Part shown: positions 25,241 through 33,827 of the stretch, in pieces
Position numbering within the stretch: the stretch's first letter is position 1
Layout: every line of letters begins with the position of its first letter
Assembly: GCF_004310295.1 (NCBI RefSeq)
Contig: NZ_SISB01000035.1
Span: 1 to 64,000 of the forward strand
Source: Pseudomonas sp. BGI-2
Lineage (GTDB): Bacteria > Pseudomonadota > Gammaproteobacteria > Pseudomonadales > Pseudomonadaceae
Direction of reading: 5' to 3'
Length of the DNA stretch: 64,000 nt
The notes under the pieces: generated by a model
Told to the model about the DNA's origin: nothing
The model's database searches: none
The model's input: only the letters and a program-made list of their open reading frames with translations
Program-made: the position numbers and the translations under genes

Positions 25241-25386
25241 CCCACCGGTTTCCAAAGATCCTGTAACGGGTCGCGAATTCGGTCGGATTGTCCTACAAAA
25301 CCGCTCTAACTCAAGCCATACAGCCTATAGCGCTGGGACGAAAATGTTGGTAATTTTCGCCCCGGTGATCACCAGGAGTTCTAATA

Positions 25387-26658
25387 ATGAAAAAAGTAAT
25401 GCTCAAAACCACACTCAGCCTCGCTGTTACCTTGGCATCCACCCAGATTTTCGCAAGTGGCTTTGCCATCAACGAACAGAGCATCAGCGGGATGGGTACA
25501 GGTTTTGCCGGGCGATCTTCCTCTGCCGATGACGCAAGCACTATTTTTGGCAACCCTGCCGGCATGTCCCGCCTCAAGCGCGAACAAGTCACCGGTGGTG
25601 CTGCATTTCTCGACGCACACACTGACATCAGCCACGCCAGCTCCAGCCCGAACAGCGGCAGCAACGACGGCGACATGGTTCCGTTCATCGCCGTGCCGAT
25701 GGGTTACTACGTCAAGCCAATCGACGACCACTGGGCATTCGGTATCGGCATGTACGCGCCGTTCGGCCTGGTGACCGATTACGAGAACAACTTTGCCGGC
25801 CGTTACTTCGGCAGCAAGAGCGAAGTTAAAATCGTCACCCTGCAACCGACAGTCAGCTACGCCTTCAACGACAAGGTGTCCATCGGTTTCGGTCCGACCA
25901 TCAACCGTATTGACGGCACCCTGGAATCGAACCTCTCGATCACCCAGGCCGCGCCGGACGGCAAGGTCAAAATCAAGGGTGACGACACCGCACTGGGCTA
26001 CAACATCGGTGTGCTGGTTCAAGCCACCGACAGCACTCGCGTCGGCCTGACCTACCACTCGAAAGTGAAGTACAAGCTCGAGGGTGACACCAAGGTCAAC
26101 TACAACGTGCTTGGCCTGGTCGGTCAGAATCCAAGCCAGAAGTACGACGCCTCGCTGGACCTGACCACCCCAGAATCGGTGGACTTCTCGGTCACTCATC
26201 AGCTGGACGACCAGTGGACTCTGTACGCAGGCAGCACCTGGACTCGCTGGAGCCGCCTGAAAGAAATCACCGTCGATAACAAGGGTGTTCCTGCCATCCT
26301 GAACGGCCAGTTCGGTACCATCACCGAAGAACAGAACTGGCACGACACCTGGGCTCACGCCATCGGCGCGTCCTACCAGTTGAACAAGCAATGGGTACTG
26401 CGTACCGGCCTGTCCGTCGACCAGGCGCCGACCAATAACGTCGATCGCTCCCCACGCATCCCGACTGGCGATCGCAAGATTTTCAGCCTGGGCGCCGGCT
26501 GGAGCCCGACCGACGACCTGACCATCGACGTGGCGTACTCGTACCTGCGTGAAGAGTCAGTCAAGGTCAGCAACAGCAACAACCGTGGCCAGAGCTACGA
26601 CGCCAAGTATGAAAACTCGGCGAACGGTTTCGGTGTTGGCGCGACCTACCGCTTCTGA
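25387..26658 (+). CDS. FadL/OmpP1/TodX family outer-membrane porin
   Basis: 423 residues with a cleavable signal (KKVMLKTTLSLAVTLASTQIFA, cleavage after Ala23). The mature start SGFAINEQSISGMGTGFAGRSSSADDASTIFGNPAGM is the FadL hatch-domain signature (NPAGM). Alternating beta-strands fill the barrel, and the protein ends in Phe (GVGATYRF), the outer-membrane assembly signal. These porins pass long-chain fatty acids or other hydrophobic compounds through a lateral opening. The gene has a good terminator 40 nt after the stop. Confidence 0.94.
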   Translation: MKKVMLKTTLSLAVTLASTQIFASGFAINEQSISGMGTGFAGRSSSADDASTIFGNPAGMSRLKREQVTGGAAFLDAHTDISHASSSPNSGSNDGDMVPFIAVPMGYYVKPIDDHWAFGIGMYAPFGLVTDYENNFAGRYFGSKSEVKIVTLQPTVSYAFNDKVSIGFGPTINRIDGTLESNLSITQAAPDGKVKIKGDDTALGYNIGVLVQATDSTRVGLTYHSKVKYKLEGDTKVNYNVLGLVGQNPSQKYDASLDLTTPESVDFSVTHQLDDQWTLYAGSTWTRWSRLKEITVDNKGVPAILNGQFGTITEEQNWHDTWAHAIGASYQLNKQWVLRTGLSVDQAPTNNVDRSPRIPTGDRKIFSLGAGWSPTDDLTIDVAYSYLREESVKVSNSNNRGQSYDAKYENSANGFGVGATYRF

Positions 26659-26697
26659 TGATTCACGGCGAGCCTGAAACGCTCGCCGACTGAATCT

Positions 26698-26736
26698 AAA
26701 AAGCCCTGCTCTCTTGTACAGAGGCGGGGCTTTTTA
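26698..26736 (+). terminator. Rho-independent terminator of the FadL gene
   Basis: AAAAAGCCCTGCTCT...AGAGGCGGGGCTTTTT hairpin. A-tract and T-tract on both sides make it bidirectional, so it also serves the convergent peroxidase gene. Confidence 0.88.
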
Positions 26737-26747
26737 GTGGGCGCAAA

Positions 26748-27299
26748 TCAGGGCTGGGAAGCCAGGGCTTTTTCCACCGCTGCAATGAACTCGGGATCAT
26801 CGGGCTTGGTCAGGCTGGAGAAATTGGCAATCACCTTGCCCTTGCGATCGACCACGTATTTGTAAAAATTCCACTTCGGCGCGCTGGTCTGTTTGGCGAG
26901 GACCTTGAACAAGTGAGTCGCGTCATCACCGCGGACTTTCTGCGGCTCAGTCATGGTAAACGTCACGCCGTAGTTCACGTAGCAGACCTTGGCGGTCTCA
27001 GCGCCGTCCTTGGACTCTTGCTTGAAGTCATTGGACGGAACACCGATCACCTCCAGCCCCTGGTCCTTGTAACGCTGATTCAGCGCCTCAAGGCTTTTGA
27101 ACTGCGGGGCAAAACCACAGAAGCTTGCGGTATTGACCACCACCAGCGGTTTACCCTCAAACCGTTGGCACAGGTCGATGGATTCCTTGGCGCGCAACCT
27201 GGGCAACGAGCCCTGCAACAGCTCCGGGCACTCGGCCGCTTGTGCCAATCCGGTAAACGCCACCAGCAACGCGGGGACTGCAATCCAGCGCATCAACAT
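26748..27299 (-). CDS. Exported glutathione peroxidase-family protein
   Basis: 183 residues from ATG 27299 (AAGGAA 8 nt upstream). The signal peptide LMRWIAVPALLVAFTGLAQA cleaves before AECPELL. The thioredoxin-fold core has peroxidatic Cys61 (VVNTASFCGFAPQF), the catalytic Gln in PSNDFKQES and the Trp-Asn pair in PKWNFYKYVVDRKG. It should reduce hydroperoxides in the periplasm, probably with a thioredoxin-like reductant. The usual CNQF of cytosolic forms is replaced by SNDF, so the resolving Cys position differs. Confidence 0.9.
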   Translation of the reverse strand: MLMRWIAVPALLVAFTGLAQAAECPELLQGSLPRLRAKESIDLCQRFEGKPLVVVNTASFCGFAPQFKSLEALNQRYKDQGLEVIGVPSNDFKQESKDGAETAKVCYVNYGVTFTMTEPQKVRGDDATHLFKVLAKQTSAPKWNFYKYVVDRKGKVIANFSSLTKPDDPEFIAAVEKALASQP

Positions 27300-27354
27300 G
27301 TCGGTGCTTCCTTGATCAATGGTCACAAACGAAGTTACTCGCCCACGCCTGTTT

Positions 27355-27477
27355 CTAGCAAGCACCCATACCCAACTGCATCAGCGCCAACCCGCCCTGA
27401 TGCCAGCCCCACCAGGCCAACGCCAGCAGCAAGGCGCCGACAGCGACTACTGCAATCCGCGGCCAGAGACGGTTCAT
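27355..27477 (-). CDS. 40-residue membrane peptide coupled to MFS gene
   Basis: MNRLWPRIAVVAVGALLLAL... then AWWGWHQGGLALMQLGMGAC, a single hydrophobic helix followed by a Trp/Gly-rich tail. The ATG overlaps the stop of the upstream MFS gene by 4 nt (ATGA), so it is translated by coupling. It is too short for routine gene callers. Function unknown; it could be a stabilising partner of the transporter, as with other tiny membrane proteins, but that is inference. Confidence 0.75.
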   Translation of the reverse strand: MNRLWPRIAVVAVGALLLALAWWGWHQGGLALMQLGMGAC

Positions 27478-28682
27478 ATCGCGCTCAACCGGGTTTGCAG
27501 GCGCGCTACCGGCTGCTCACGCACCGGCCAGTTCAGGGCTGCGGCCAACAGGCTCAAGAGAATCGCCACTTGCCAGATCAAGTCATAGCTCCCGGTTCGG
27601 TCATACACCACCCCACCCAACCAGCCACCGAGGAACGAACCGAGCTGGTGAAAGAGGAAAACAATCCCACCGAGCATGGACAGATTTCGCACACCGAACA
27701 AGGTCGCCACCGTGCCGTTGGTCAACGGCACAGTCGACAGCCACAGGAAGCCCATCGCCATGCCAAACAGGTACGCGGTGGTCGTGGTGACCGGTGCCCA
27801 CAGGAACAACGTAATCACCACCGCCCGCAGCAGGTATAAACCAGTGAGCAAGCGCGGTTTGGACATGCGACCGCCGAGCCATCCTGCGGTGTACGTGCCG
27901 AAGATATTGAACAACCCGATTAGCGCCAGCACCGTGGTGCCCACCGTGGCCGGAAGGTGCTCGTCCACCAGGTACGCCGGCAAATGCACGCCGATGAACA
28001 CCACCTGGAAACCGCAGACAAAAAAGCCGAACGCCAACAACCAGAAACCCGAGTGGGAGCAGGCTTCGTGCAGCGCTTCGGAGAGGGTTTGTTCATGGCC
28101 GAGGACTGGCAGCGGTTTGTCCTTGAGCATGCTCACCAGCGGGATAATCAGCGCCACCAGCAGGCCCAGCACCAGCAGTGCCGCAGACCAGCCAAGCCAG
28201 CCGATCAACCCCAGCGTACCGGGCAACATCGCGAACTGACCGAAAGAACCGGCGGCGCTGGCGATGCCCATGCCCATGCTGCGTTTCTCCGGCGGCACGG
28301 CACGGCCGACCACGCCGAGGATCACCGAGAACGAAGTGCCCGACAGACCGATGCCGATCAACAGGCCCGCACTCAGGGACAAGGTCACGGCCGAGTCGGA
28401 CAGTCCCATGAATACCAGCCCCAATGCATACAGAACACCACCGACCAACACCACTTTCGCCGCGCCGAAGCGATCAGCCAGCGCGCCGGTGAAGGGCTGC
28501 GCCAGGCCCCAGATCAGGTTCTGCAAGGCAATGGCAAACGCAAACGTCTCACGGCCCCAACCGAACTCGGCACTCATGGGTGCCAGAAACAAGCCGAAGC
28601 CGTGGCGCACGCCCAAAGACAATGCCAGGATCAGCGCACTCCCCACCAACACCCAACCGCACGTACGCCACATCGATGTCAT
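27474..28682 (-). CDS. MFS transporter (monocarboxylate/oxalate-formate type)
   Basis: 402 residues, twelve hydrophobic segments. ATG 28682 has GGAG 8 nt upstream. The text HGFGLFLAPMSAEFGWGRETFAFAIALQNLIWGLAQPFTGALADRFGAAKVV is typical of the MCT/OFA branch of MFS (a GxGLFxxP..xxFGW start and a DRFG motif A). Under control of the upstream MarR gene: a perfect 18-bp palindrome lies in the 52 bp between the two. Substrate not determinable. Confidence 0.9.
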   Translation of the reverse strand: MTSMWRTCGWVLVGSALILALSLGVRHGFGLFLAPMSAEFGWGRETFAFAIALQNLIWGLAQPFTGALADRFGAAKVVLVGGVLYALGLVFMGLSDSAVTLSLSAGLLIGIGLSGTSFSVILGVVGRAVPPEKRSMGMGIASAAGSFGQFAMLPGTLGLIGWLGWSAALLVLGLLVALIIPLVSMLKDKPLPVLGHEQTLSEALHEACSHSGFWLLAFGFFVCGFQVVFIGVHLPAYLVDEHLPATVGTTVLALIGLFNIFGTYTAGWLGGRMSKPRLLTGLYLLRAVVITLFLWAPVTTTTAYLFGMAMGFLWLSTVPLTNGTVATLFGVRNLSMLGGIVFLFHQLGSFLGGWLGGVVYDRTGSYDLIWQVAILLSLLAAALNWPVREQPVARLQTRLSAI

Positions 28683-28696
28683 TCTTATTCTCCGGT

Positions 28697-28714
28697 AGCG
28701 GGTATATACCCGCT
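28697..28714. promoter_or_regulatory. MarR operator 1 (perfect 18-bp palindrome)
   Basis: AGCGGGTATATACCCGCT, 14 bp before the MFS start codon. A second, near-identical half-conserved site lies ahead of the marR gene at 29143-29158. Confidence 0.85.
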
Positions 28715-28734
28715 TAAGATCGGAAAAACCGGCA

Positions 28735-29139
28735 TCACGCCAGTTCGTCCAGCAATCGCAACAAGGTTTCGCGCTTCTCGGCGCCCAAACGATCGACCAA
28801 CCGCTGCTGCGCCGCTTCCCACGCAGGCAAGGCCGCGGCCAGGCGATCGGCGCCCGCCTCGGTCAGCCGGACGATGCGATTACGCATGTCCTCGCCCTCG
28901 ACCAGCGTGACCAGGCCCTCACCTTCCAGCACCCGAAGATTGCGCCCCAGGGTGCTGCGGTCCAGGCCCATGGCTTCGGCCAGGGTGGAAATACTCGGTT
29001 CATTCAGGCGCTGCAGATTGCACAGCAAAGAATACTGGGCAACGTTGATCCCGAAGCCGTCGAGAGCGCCGTCGTAATGCCTGCTGACGCCACGGGCGGC
29101 GCGACGCAGGTTGATGCATAAACATTGAGAGTCGAGCAT
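28735..29139 (-). CDS. MarR-family transcriptional regulator
   Basis: 134 residues starting MLDSQCLCINLRRAARGVSRHYDGAL. Winged-helix DNA-binding domain at about 30-100 (QYSLLCNLQRLNEPSISTLAEAMGLDRSTLGRNLRVLEGEGLV, then a wing VEGEDMRNRIVRLTEAG). Cys6 and Cys8 near the N-terminus could be redox-sensitive, as in OhrR-type members, but that is speculative. First gene of a three-gene unit with the MFS transporter and the 40-residue peptide; TATATACCC palindromes ahead of it and ahead of the transporter suggest autoregulation. Confidence 0.92.
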   Translation of the reverse strand: MLDSQCLCINLRRAARGVSRHYDGALDGFGINVAQYSLLCNLQRLNEPSISTLAEAMGLDRSTLGRNLRVLEGEGLVTLVEGEDMRNRIVRLTEAGADRLAAALPAWEAAQQRLVDRLGAEKRETLLRLLDELA

Positions 29140-29142
29140 GGT

Positions 29143-29158
29143 GCGTGTATATACCCGC
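29143..29158. promoter_or_regulatory. MarR operator 2 (imperfect copy)
   Basis: GCGTGTATATACCCGC, sharing GTATATACCCGC with operator 1, 4 bp upstream of the marR start codon, where it would overlap the ribosome-binding site. It differs from a perfect palindrome by one base pair. Confidence 0.78.
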
Positions 29159-29221
29159 GAGTGTGTTAAATCAAGTTACAGAAGGGTTTAATCAGCGATA
29201 TAGAAATGTCTGGCAGACCGC

Positions 29222-29314
29222 TATCGCGAGCAGGCTCGCTCCCACAGTGGATCTTCAGTGGACGTTGAATTTATGTACGACGCCATCAATGTGGGAGCGA
29301 GCCCGCTCGCGATG
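29222..29314. repeat. REP pair (BIME), CTCCCACA type
   Basis: TATCGCGAGCAGGCTCGCTCCCACAGTGG faces ATGTGGGAGCGAGCCCGCTCGCGATGAGG at the 3' end of the cobalamin operon, before the marR promoter. Confidence 0.85.
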
Positions 29315-29341
29315 AGGCCGGCACATCCAGCCCACAAACCA

Positions 29342-30073
29342 TCAGACCAACGCCAATCCTACCAGCACCGCCATCTCCATCAACTCCAGCATCGCCCCAG
29401 CCGTATCGCCCGTCGTCCCGCCCAATCGCCGCAGCATCACCTGCCTCAACCAAACGAACATCACCCCCGCCAGCAAAAGCGCCCAGACACCGCTGACTCC
29501 AGCGATCAAAACACAAGCCAACGCACTGACCGCCAGCACCTGTTTACCCACAGAGCGCGGCAGATGATCGGCCAACGCCTGCCCCAACCCGCCGGCACGC
29601 ACATACGGTGTGGTCAGGAACAATCCCAGCATCGCACTGCGACCAATCAGCGGAACGATGATCAGCACAACGCTGTGCTGCTGCTCGATCAACGCCAGCA
29701 ACGCGGCGAATTTGAGCAGCAACACCAGCACCAGCGTCACCACCGCAATCGGCCCACTGCGCGGGTCTTTCATGATGGTCAGCGTGCGCTCACGGTCGCC
29801 AAAGCCACCGAGCCAGGCATCGGCGCTATCGGCCAGACCGTCCAGGTGCAACGCGCCGCTGAGCAATACCCAAACAGTCAGCAACAACGCGGCGTGAAGC
29901 AACAGAGGCGTGCCAAGCAACAGCCAGTTCAGCGCCCATAAAAGTGCGCCGAACAGCAGTCCGACCAGCGGATAAAACAGCAGCGACCGACCCAGTTCCT
30001 GAGGAGCGGGCATGCCGGGCAGGCGAATCGGCAAACTGCTGAGAAATTGCAGGGCGATCCAAAAGGGCAACAT
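29342..30073 (-). CDS. cobS: Adenosylcobinamide-GDP ribazoletransferase
   Basis: 243 residues, also called CobV. It joins adenosylcobinamide-GDP with alpha-ribazole(-phosphate), the last step of the nucleotide loop, at the inner membrane. Family text: FWIALQFLSSLPI at the start, HLDGLADSADAWLGG near residue 95 (Mg2+ ligands), MKDPRSGPIAVV, and about six hydrophobic helices. Last gene of the operon, 2 nt after the phosphatase gene. A REP pair follows. Confidence 0.95.
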   Translation of the reverse strand: MLPFWIALQFLSSLPIRLPGMPAPQELGRSLLFYPLVGLLFGALLWALNWLLLGTPLLLHAALLLTVWVLLSGALHLDGLADSADAWLGGFGDRERTLTIMKDPRSGPIAVVTLVLVLLLKFAALLALIEQQHSVVLIIVPLIGRSAMLGLFLTTPYVRAGGLGQALADHLPRSVGKQVLAVSALACVLIAGVSGVWALLLAGVMFVWLRQVMLRRLGGTTGDTAGAMLELMEMAVLVGLALV

Positions 30074-30075
30074 GG

Positions 30076-30651
30076 TCAGATCGCTTCCTTGAGAATGACG
30101 CCTGACTCGACGCTCAACGAAAACAGCGAGCCATGGCCGACCTCGACATTCAGCAACTGCTCTCGCGGCAAACCCCGCGCCTGCGCCAGCAACAAGCGCA
30201 TGACGCCACCATGGCTGATCAGCAAGATCCGTTCGCCCGCATACGCTGCGTGCAAGCGCTCCACCGCCGCCAGCACCCGCGTCGAAAATTCCTCGACCGG
30301 CTCACCCTCAGGCGGCGTAAAGGAATAAGGATCGGCCCAGAACAGACCCAACCCCTCGGCGTCAGTCTCCATCAATGCCGCCGCGCTCTGCCCTTCCCAG
30401 GCACCGAAGTGCAGTTCTTGCAGATCTTTGTCGAGGTGCACTGGCAGCCCCAGCTGCGCACCGAGCTCATGCGCAAACCGCGCACAACGTTGCAACGGTG
30501 AACTGATCAACCGATCCCACGGCCCTTGCTCGACCACCGCCGCGCGCATCTGCTCCCAGCCCTTGGCGGTCAGCGCATCGTCGAGGCTGCCGCGCAAACC
30601 GCCACCGAGTTCGGTTTCACCGTGGCGCAGAAGATCCAGACGCAACGTCAT
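30076..30651 (-). CDS. cobC: Alpha-ribazole-5'-phosphate phosphatase (histidine phosphatase family)
   Basis: 191 residues; start ATG 30651 overlaps the cobT stop by 4 nt. Histidine-phosphatase motif LLRHGETELGGGLRGSLDDALTAKGWEQM (RHG at residues 9-11), with the second catalytic His in LLISHGGVMRLLL. It removes the 5'-phosphate from alpha-ribazole phosphate or adenosylcobalamin-5'-phosphate. Named here by the Salmonella system; in Pseudomonas literature cobC means the threonine-phosphate decarboxylase. Confidence 0.9.
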   Translation of the reverse strand: MTLRLDLLRHGETELGGGLRGSLDDALTAKGWEQMRAAVVEQGPWDRLISSPLQRCARFAHELGAQLGLPVHLDKDLQELHFGAWEGQSAAALMETDAEGLGLFWADPYSFTPPEGEPVEEFSTRVLAAVERLHAAYAGERILLISHGGVMRLLLAQARGLPREQLLNVEVGHGSLFSLSVESGVILKEAI

Positions 30652-31703
30652 GCTGGACGATCCGCCACCGCTGCTTCGGCAAAGGTTGCCATCTGCCCGT
30701 GAAGATCGCAGGCCAGACGCAGCAACGGCACAGCCAACGCGGCGCCACTGCCCTCGCCCAGACGCAGGCCGAGGTCCAGCAGTGGCTCGGCATTGAGGGT
30801 TTCCAGCACATGACGATGGCCCGGCTCGGCACCGCGATGGCCGAATAACAACCACTCACGGCATTCAGGGTTCAAGCGCACCGCCACCAACGCGGCGACG
30901 CTGCAAATAAAGCCATCCACCAACACTGCAACGCCTTCCTGGGCGCACGCCAGATACGCACCGACCAACGCCGCAATCTCAAAACCGCCGAGGTTGAACA
31001 GCGTCTGCAACGCATCACCGCGCTGAGCGCCGTGCAATGCCAAGGCACGTTCGATGACCTGGGCTTTATGGCTGACCCCCGCCGCGTTCAAACCGGTGCC
31101 CGGCCCGGCCAGATGCACCACCGGGCAATCGAGCAAGGCACAGGCCAGCGCGCTGGCCGCGGTGGTGTTGCCGATGCCCATCTCGCCGCCGATAAACAAC
31201 TGCGCACCGGCGGCGACCGCACGCTGCACGCTGTCGCGACCGGCCTGCAAGGCGAGTTCGCCCTGGGCCTGAGTCATGGCCGGACCTTCGACGAAATTGG
31301 CGGTACCCGCACCAATGTTGAGGTGACGCACGCCTGGCAGGCTCAACGATGGCGTCACCGTGCCGAGATCCACCACTTCCAGGGAAGCGCCGAGCTGGCG
31401 CGCCAACACGCTGATTGCCGCGCCACCGCTGACAAAGTTATGCAGCATCTGCCCGGTGACTTCCTGAGGAAATGCCGACACGCCCTCAGCCACAACGCCA
31501 TGGTCACCGGCAAAAATGGCAATCCACAGTTGCTCAAGACTCGGTTTGACCTGCCCCTGCAGCCCCGCCAATTGCACGGCCACCGATTCAAGTTGGCCGA
31601 GAGAACCGGCGGGTTTGGTCAGTTGCTGTTGACGTGCCTGCGCCTGTTCGACGGCTTGAGCGTCGATCGGCTTGCATGGGTTCAGCCACCAGGATTGAGT
31701 CAT
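30648..31703 (-). CDS. cobT: Nicotinate-nucleotide--dimethylbenzimidazole phosphoribosyltransferase
   Basis: 351 residues (P. denitrificans name CobU). Forms alpha-ribazole phosphate from DMB and nicotinate mononucleotide. Family text: LTKPAGSLGQLE near residue 27, IFAGDHGVVAEGVSAFPQEVT, FVSGGAAISVLAR, GGEMGIGNTTAASA, and the C-terminal LDLGLRLGEGSGAALAVPLL with the catalytic glutamate (GEGSG). Start ATG 31703 overlaps the cobU stop by 4 nt. Confidence 0.96.
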   Translation of the reverse strand: MTQSWWLNPCKPIDAQAVEQAQARQQQLTKPAGSLGQLESVAVQLAGLQGQVKPSLEQLWIAIFAGDHGVVAEGVSAFPQEVTGQMLHNFVSGGAAISVLARQLGASLEVVDLGTVTPSLSLPGVRHLNIGAGTANFVEGPAMTQAQGELALQAGRDSVQRAVAAGAQLFIGGEMGIGNTTAASALACALLDCPVVHLAGPGTGLNAAGVSHKAQVIERALALHGAQRGDALQTLFNLGGFEIAALVGAYLACAQEGVAVLVDGFICSVAALVAVRLNPECREWLLFGHRGAEPGHRHVLETLNAEPLLDLGLRLGEGSGAALAVPLLRLACDLHGQMATFAEAAVADRPA

Positions 31704-32221
31704 AACGCGGTTCCTTTCAAAGTCAGGGGCAGACCGGCGACGGTCAGGACGACACGTTGGCAGCGCTCGGCCAGGGCTTGATGCAGCCAACCGGCTTCAT
31801 CGACATAGCGGCGAGTCAATTCGCCCAGCGGCACGACACCCATTCCGGTCTCGTTGCTGACGAAAATGATTTCACCCGGCAAAGAAGCCAGGCAGTCCAG
31901 CAGGGCTTCGCGTTCTGCGTTGAGGCGTTCGTTGTCGTCGAGCATCAGCAGATTGGTCATCCACAGGGTCAGGCAATCCACCAGCAGGCAACGGTCGGCG
32001 CGGGCGCTTTCGCGCAAAACGCGGGCGAGTTCGACCGGTTCCTCGATCAACGCCCATTCGGCTGGACGACGGGCGCGGTGATGGGCAACCCGCTCGTTCA
32101 TTTCACCGTCCAGCGGTTGGCTGGTGGCGATGTAGGTGACCTGAAGCTGGCTGTCTGTCGCGAGTTTTTCAGCGAGGCGACTTTTGCCGGAGCGGGCGCC
32201 GCCGATGATCAGTTGCAGCAT
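31700..32221 (-). CDS. cobU: Bifunctional adenosylcobinamide kinase / guanylyltransferase
   Basis: 173 residues (P. denitrificans CobP). P-loop GGARSGKSRLAE at residues 7-18, the guanylylated-His region with HHRARRPAEWALIEEP, DCLTLWMTNLL, and FVSNETGMGVVP. It phosphorylates adenosylcobinamide and transfers GMP from GTP. The gene is separated from cobQ by a 154-bp gap that contains a perfect 41-bp inverted repeat. Confidence 0.95.
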   Translation of the reverse strand: MLQLIIGGARSGKSRLAEKLATDSQLQVTYIATSQPLDGEMNERVAHHRARRPAEWALIEEPVELARVLRESARADRCLLVDCLTLWMTNLLMLDDNERLNAEREALLDCLASLPGEIIFVSNETGMGVVPLGELTRRYVDEAGWLHQALAERCQRVVLTVAGLPLTLKGTAL

Positions 32222-32259
32222 GGTTACATCCTATAAATGTTCGGTGTAACTACTGGCCT

Positions 32260-32358
32260 CTTCGCGGGCAAGTCGGATCGCCGCACCGCTCGCTCCTACA
32301 GGTGGCAGCAGTGCTTTTGTAGGAGCGAGCGGTGCGGCGATCCGACTTGCCCGCGAAG
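32260..32358. repeat. REP pair with 41-bp perfect arms inside the cob operon
   Basis: Arms 32260-32300 and 32318-32358 are exact inverse complements (start CTTCGCGGGCAAGTCGGATC) with a 17-bp loop. The middle GATCGCCGCACCGC distinguishes this flavour of REP. Transcribed between cobQ and cobU, it would form a very stable RNA hairpin that could protect upstream RNA or reduce readthrough. Confidence 0.9.
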
Positions 32359-32375
32359 GCGTCCTCTCATCCACC

Positions 32376-33827
32376 TCAAATCCCGCAGAGTTCACGCAGC
32401 AATCGGGTATCCAAATGCTTCTCCACCAGATCCGCCAGCCGCTCGATATCGCGCTCGCGCAACCCGTGGTAGTCCACTTCTTGCACATCCTGCAAACCCG
32501 CCCAGCGCAGCAGCGCACTGCACGCTGCCGGGGATTCAAACAGGCCATGCAGGTAGGTGCCGAAAATCTGCCCGTCAGCACTTTGCGCACCCTCGCAGCG
32601 ACCATCGTCCAGCTGCACGGCAGGGTTTTCCAGCGCCGGCCCGGTGGTCACGCCGGCATGAATTTCGTAGCCGCTGACTTCAGCATTTTCCAGCGCCAGA
32701 TGGCCGCGCACATTGCGCAATTGCTTCTCTTCTTCGAGCCGGGTTTCGAACGCCAGCAAGCCCAGGCCGGCACTGGAACCCGGCGCGCCTTCGAGGCCCA
32801 GCGGGTCATGCACCTGCTCACCGAGCATTTGCAGACCGCCGCAGATCCCCAGCACTTTGCCGCCGTAGCGCAGATGACGGCTGATGGCCGTGTCCCAACC
32901 ATTGGCGCGCAAATACGCGAGGTCGCTGCGCACGCTCTTTGAGCCGGGGAGAATGATCAGATCCGCCGGCGGGATCGCCTGACCGGGGCCAATGAATTGC
33001 AGGTCCACTTGCGGATGCAGGCGCAGCGGATCGAAATCGGTGTGGTTGCTGATGCGCGGCAGTACTGGCACCACCACTTTCAGCACGCGCTCAGCCTTGT
33101 CGGTCTGGCGCTGATCGATGCCGTCCTCGGCTTCCAGGTGCAGATCCATCACATACGGCAGAACACCGATCACCGGTTTGCCGGTGCGCGCTTCCAGCCA
33201 GTCCAGCCCCGGTTGCAGCAAGGCGATGTCGCCGCGAAAACGGTTGATGACGAAGCCTTTGACCCGTGCCTGCTCGGTGGGCGACAGCAGTTCCAATGTA
33301 CCCACCAAATGCGCGAACACCCCGCCGCGGTTGATGTCGGCGATCAGCACCACCGGGCAATCCACCGCTTCGGCAAAGCCCATGTTGGCGATGTCGCCGG
33401 CACGCAGATTGATCTCGGCCGGCGAGCCCGCGCCTTCGACCATCACCACCGGATAGCCCGCGCTCAATCGTTCATGGGAGGCCAGCACCGCCTGCATGGC
33501 GATGGCTTTGTAGTCGTGATAGGCAACCGCATTCATCGTCGTGACCGCGCGACCATGAATGATCACTTGGGCGCCGGTATCGCTGTTGGGTTTGAGCAGC
33601 ACCGGATTCATGTCGGTGTGCGGCTCAAGGTTGGCGGCCTGGGCCTGCACGGCCTGGGCGCGGCCGATCTCGCCACCGTCGGCGGTCACGGCACTGTTGA
33701 GCGCCATGTTCTGCGGCTTGAACGGCACGACACGCACGCCATGACGCGTGACCCAGCGACACAACGCCGTCACCAGCGTGCTTTTACCGGCGTCGGACGT
33801 GGTGCCCTGCACCATTAACGTGGTCAT
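32376..33827 (-). CDS. cobQ: Cobyric acid synthase (glutamine-hydrolysing)
   Basis: 483 residues. Four amidations at the b, d, e and g side chains of adenosyl-cobyrinic acid a,c-diamide. N-terminal ATP domain with MVQGTTSDAGKSTLVTALCR (P-loop-like) and NPVLLKPNSDTGAQVI; C-terminal class I glutamine amidotransferase domain with nucleophile Cys in GKVLGICGGLQMLGEQVHDPLG and catalytic His in GTYLHGLFE. Start overlaps the cobD stop by 4 nt. Confidence 0.96.
   Translation of the reverse strand: MTTLMVQGTTSDAGKSTLVTALCRWVTRHGVRVVPFKPQNMALNSAVTADGGEIGRAQAVQAQAANLEPHTDMNPVLLKPNSDTGAQVIIHGRAVTTMNAVAYHDYKAIAMQAVLASHERLSAGYPVVMVEGAGSPAEINLRAGDIANMGFAEAVDCPVVLIADINRGGVFAHLVGTLELLSPTEQARVKGFVINRFRGDIALLQPGLDWLEARTGKPVIGVLPYVMDLHLEAEDGIDQRQTDKAERVLKVVVPVLPRISNHTDFDPLRLHPQVDLQFIGPGQAIPPADLIILPGSKSVRSDLAYLRANGWDTAISRHLRYGGKVLGICGGLQMLGEQVHDPLGLEGAPGSSAGLGLLAFETRLEEEKQLRNVRGHLALENAEVSGYEIHAGVTTGPALENPAVQLDDGRCEGAQSADGQIFGTYLHGLFESPAACSALLRWAGLQDVQEVDYHGLRERDIERLADLVEKHLDTRLLRELCGI

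Noticed and set aside
25381..26391. 336-codon minus-strand frame
   Set aside because: Antisense shadow of the FadL gene, which has a signal peptide and a terminal Phe.
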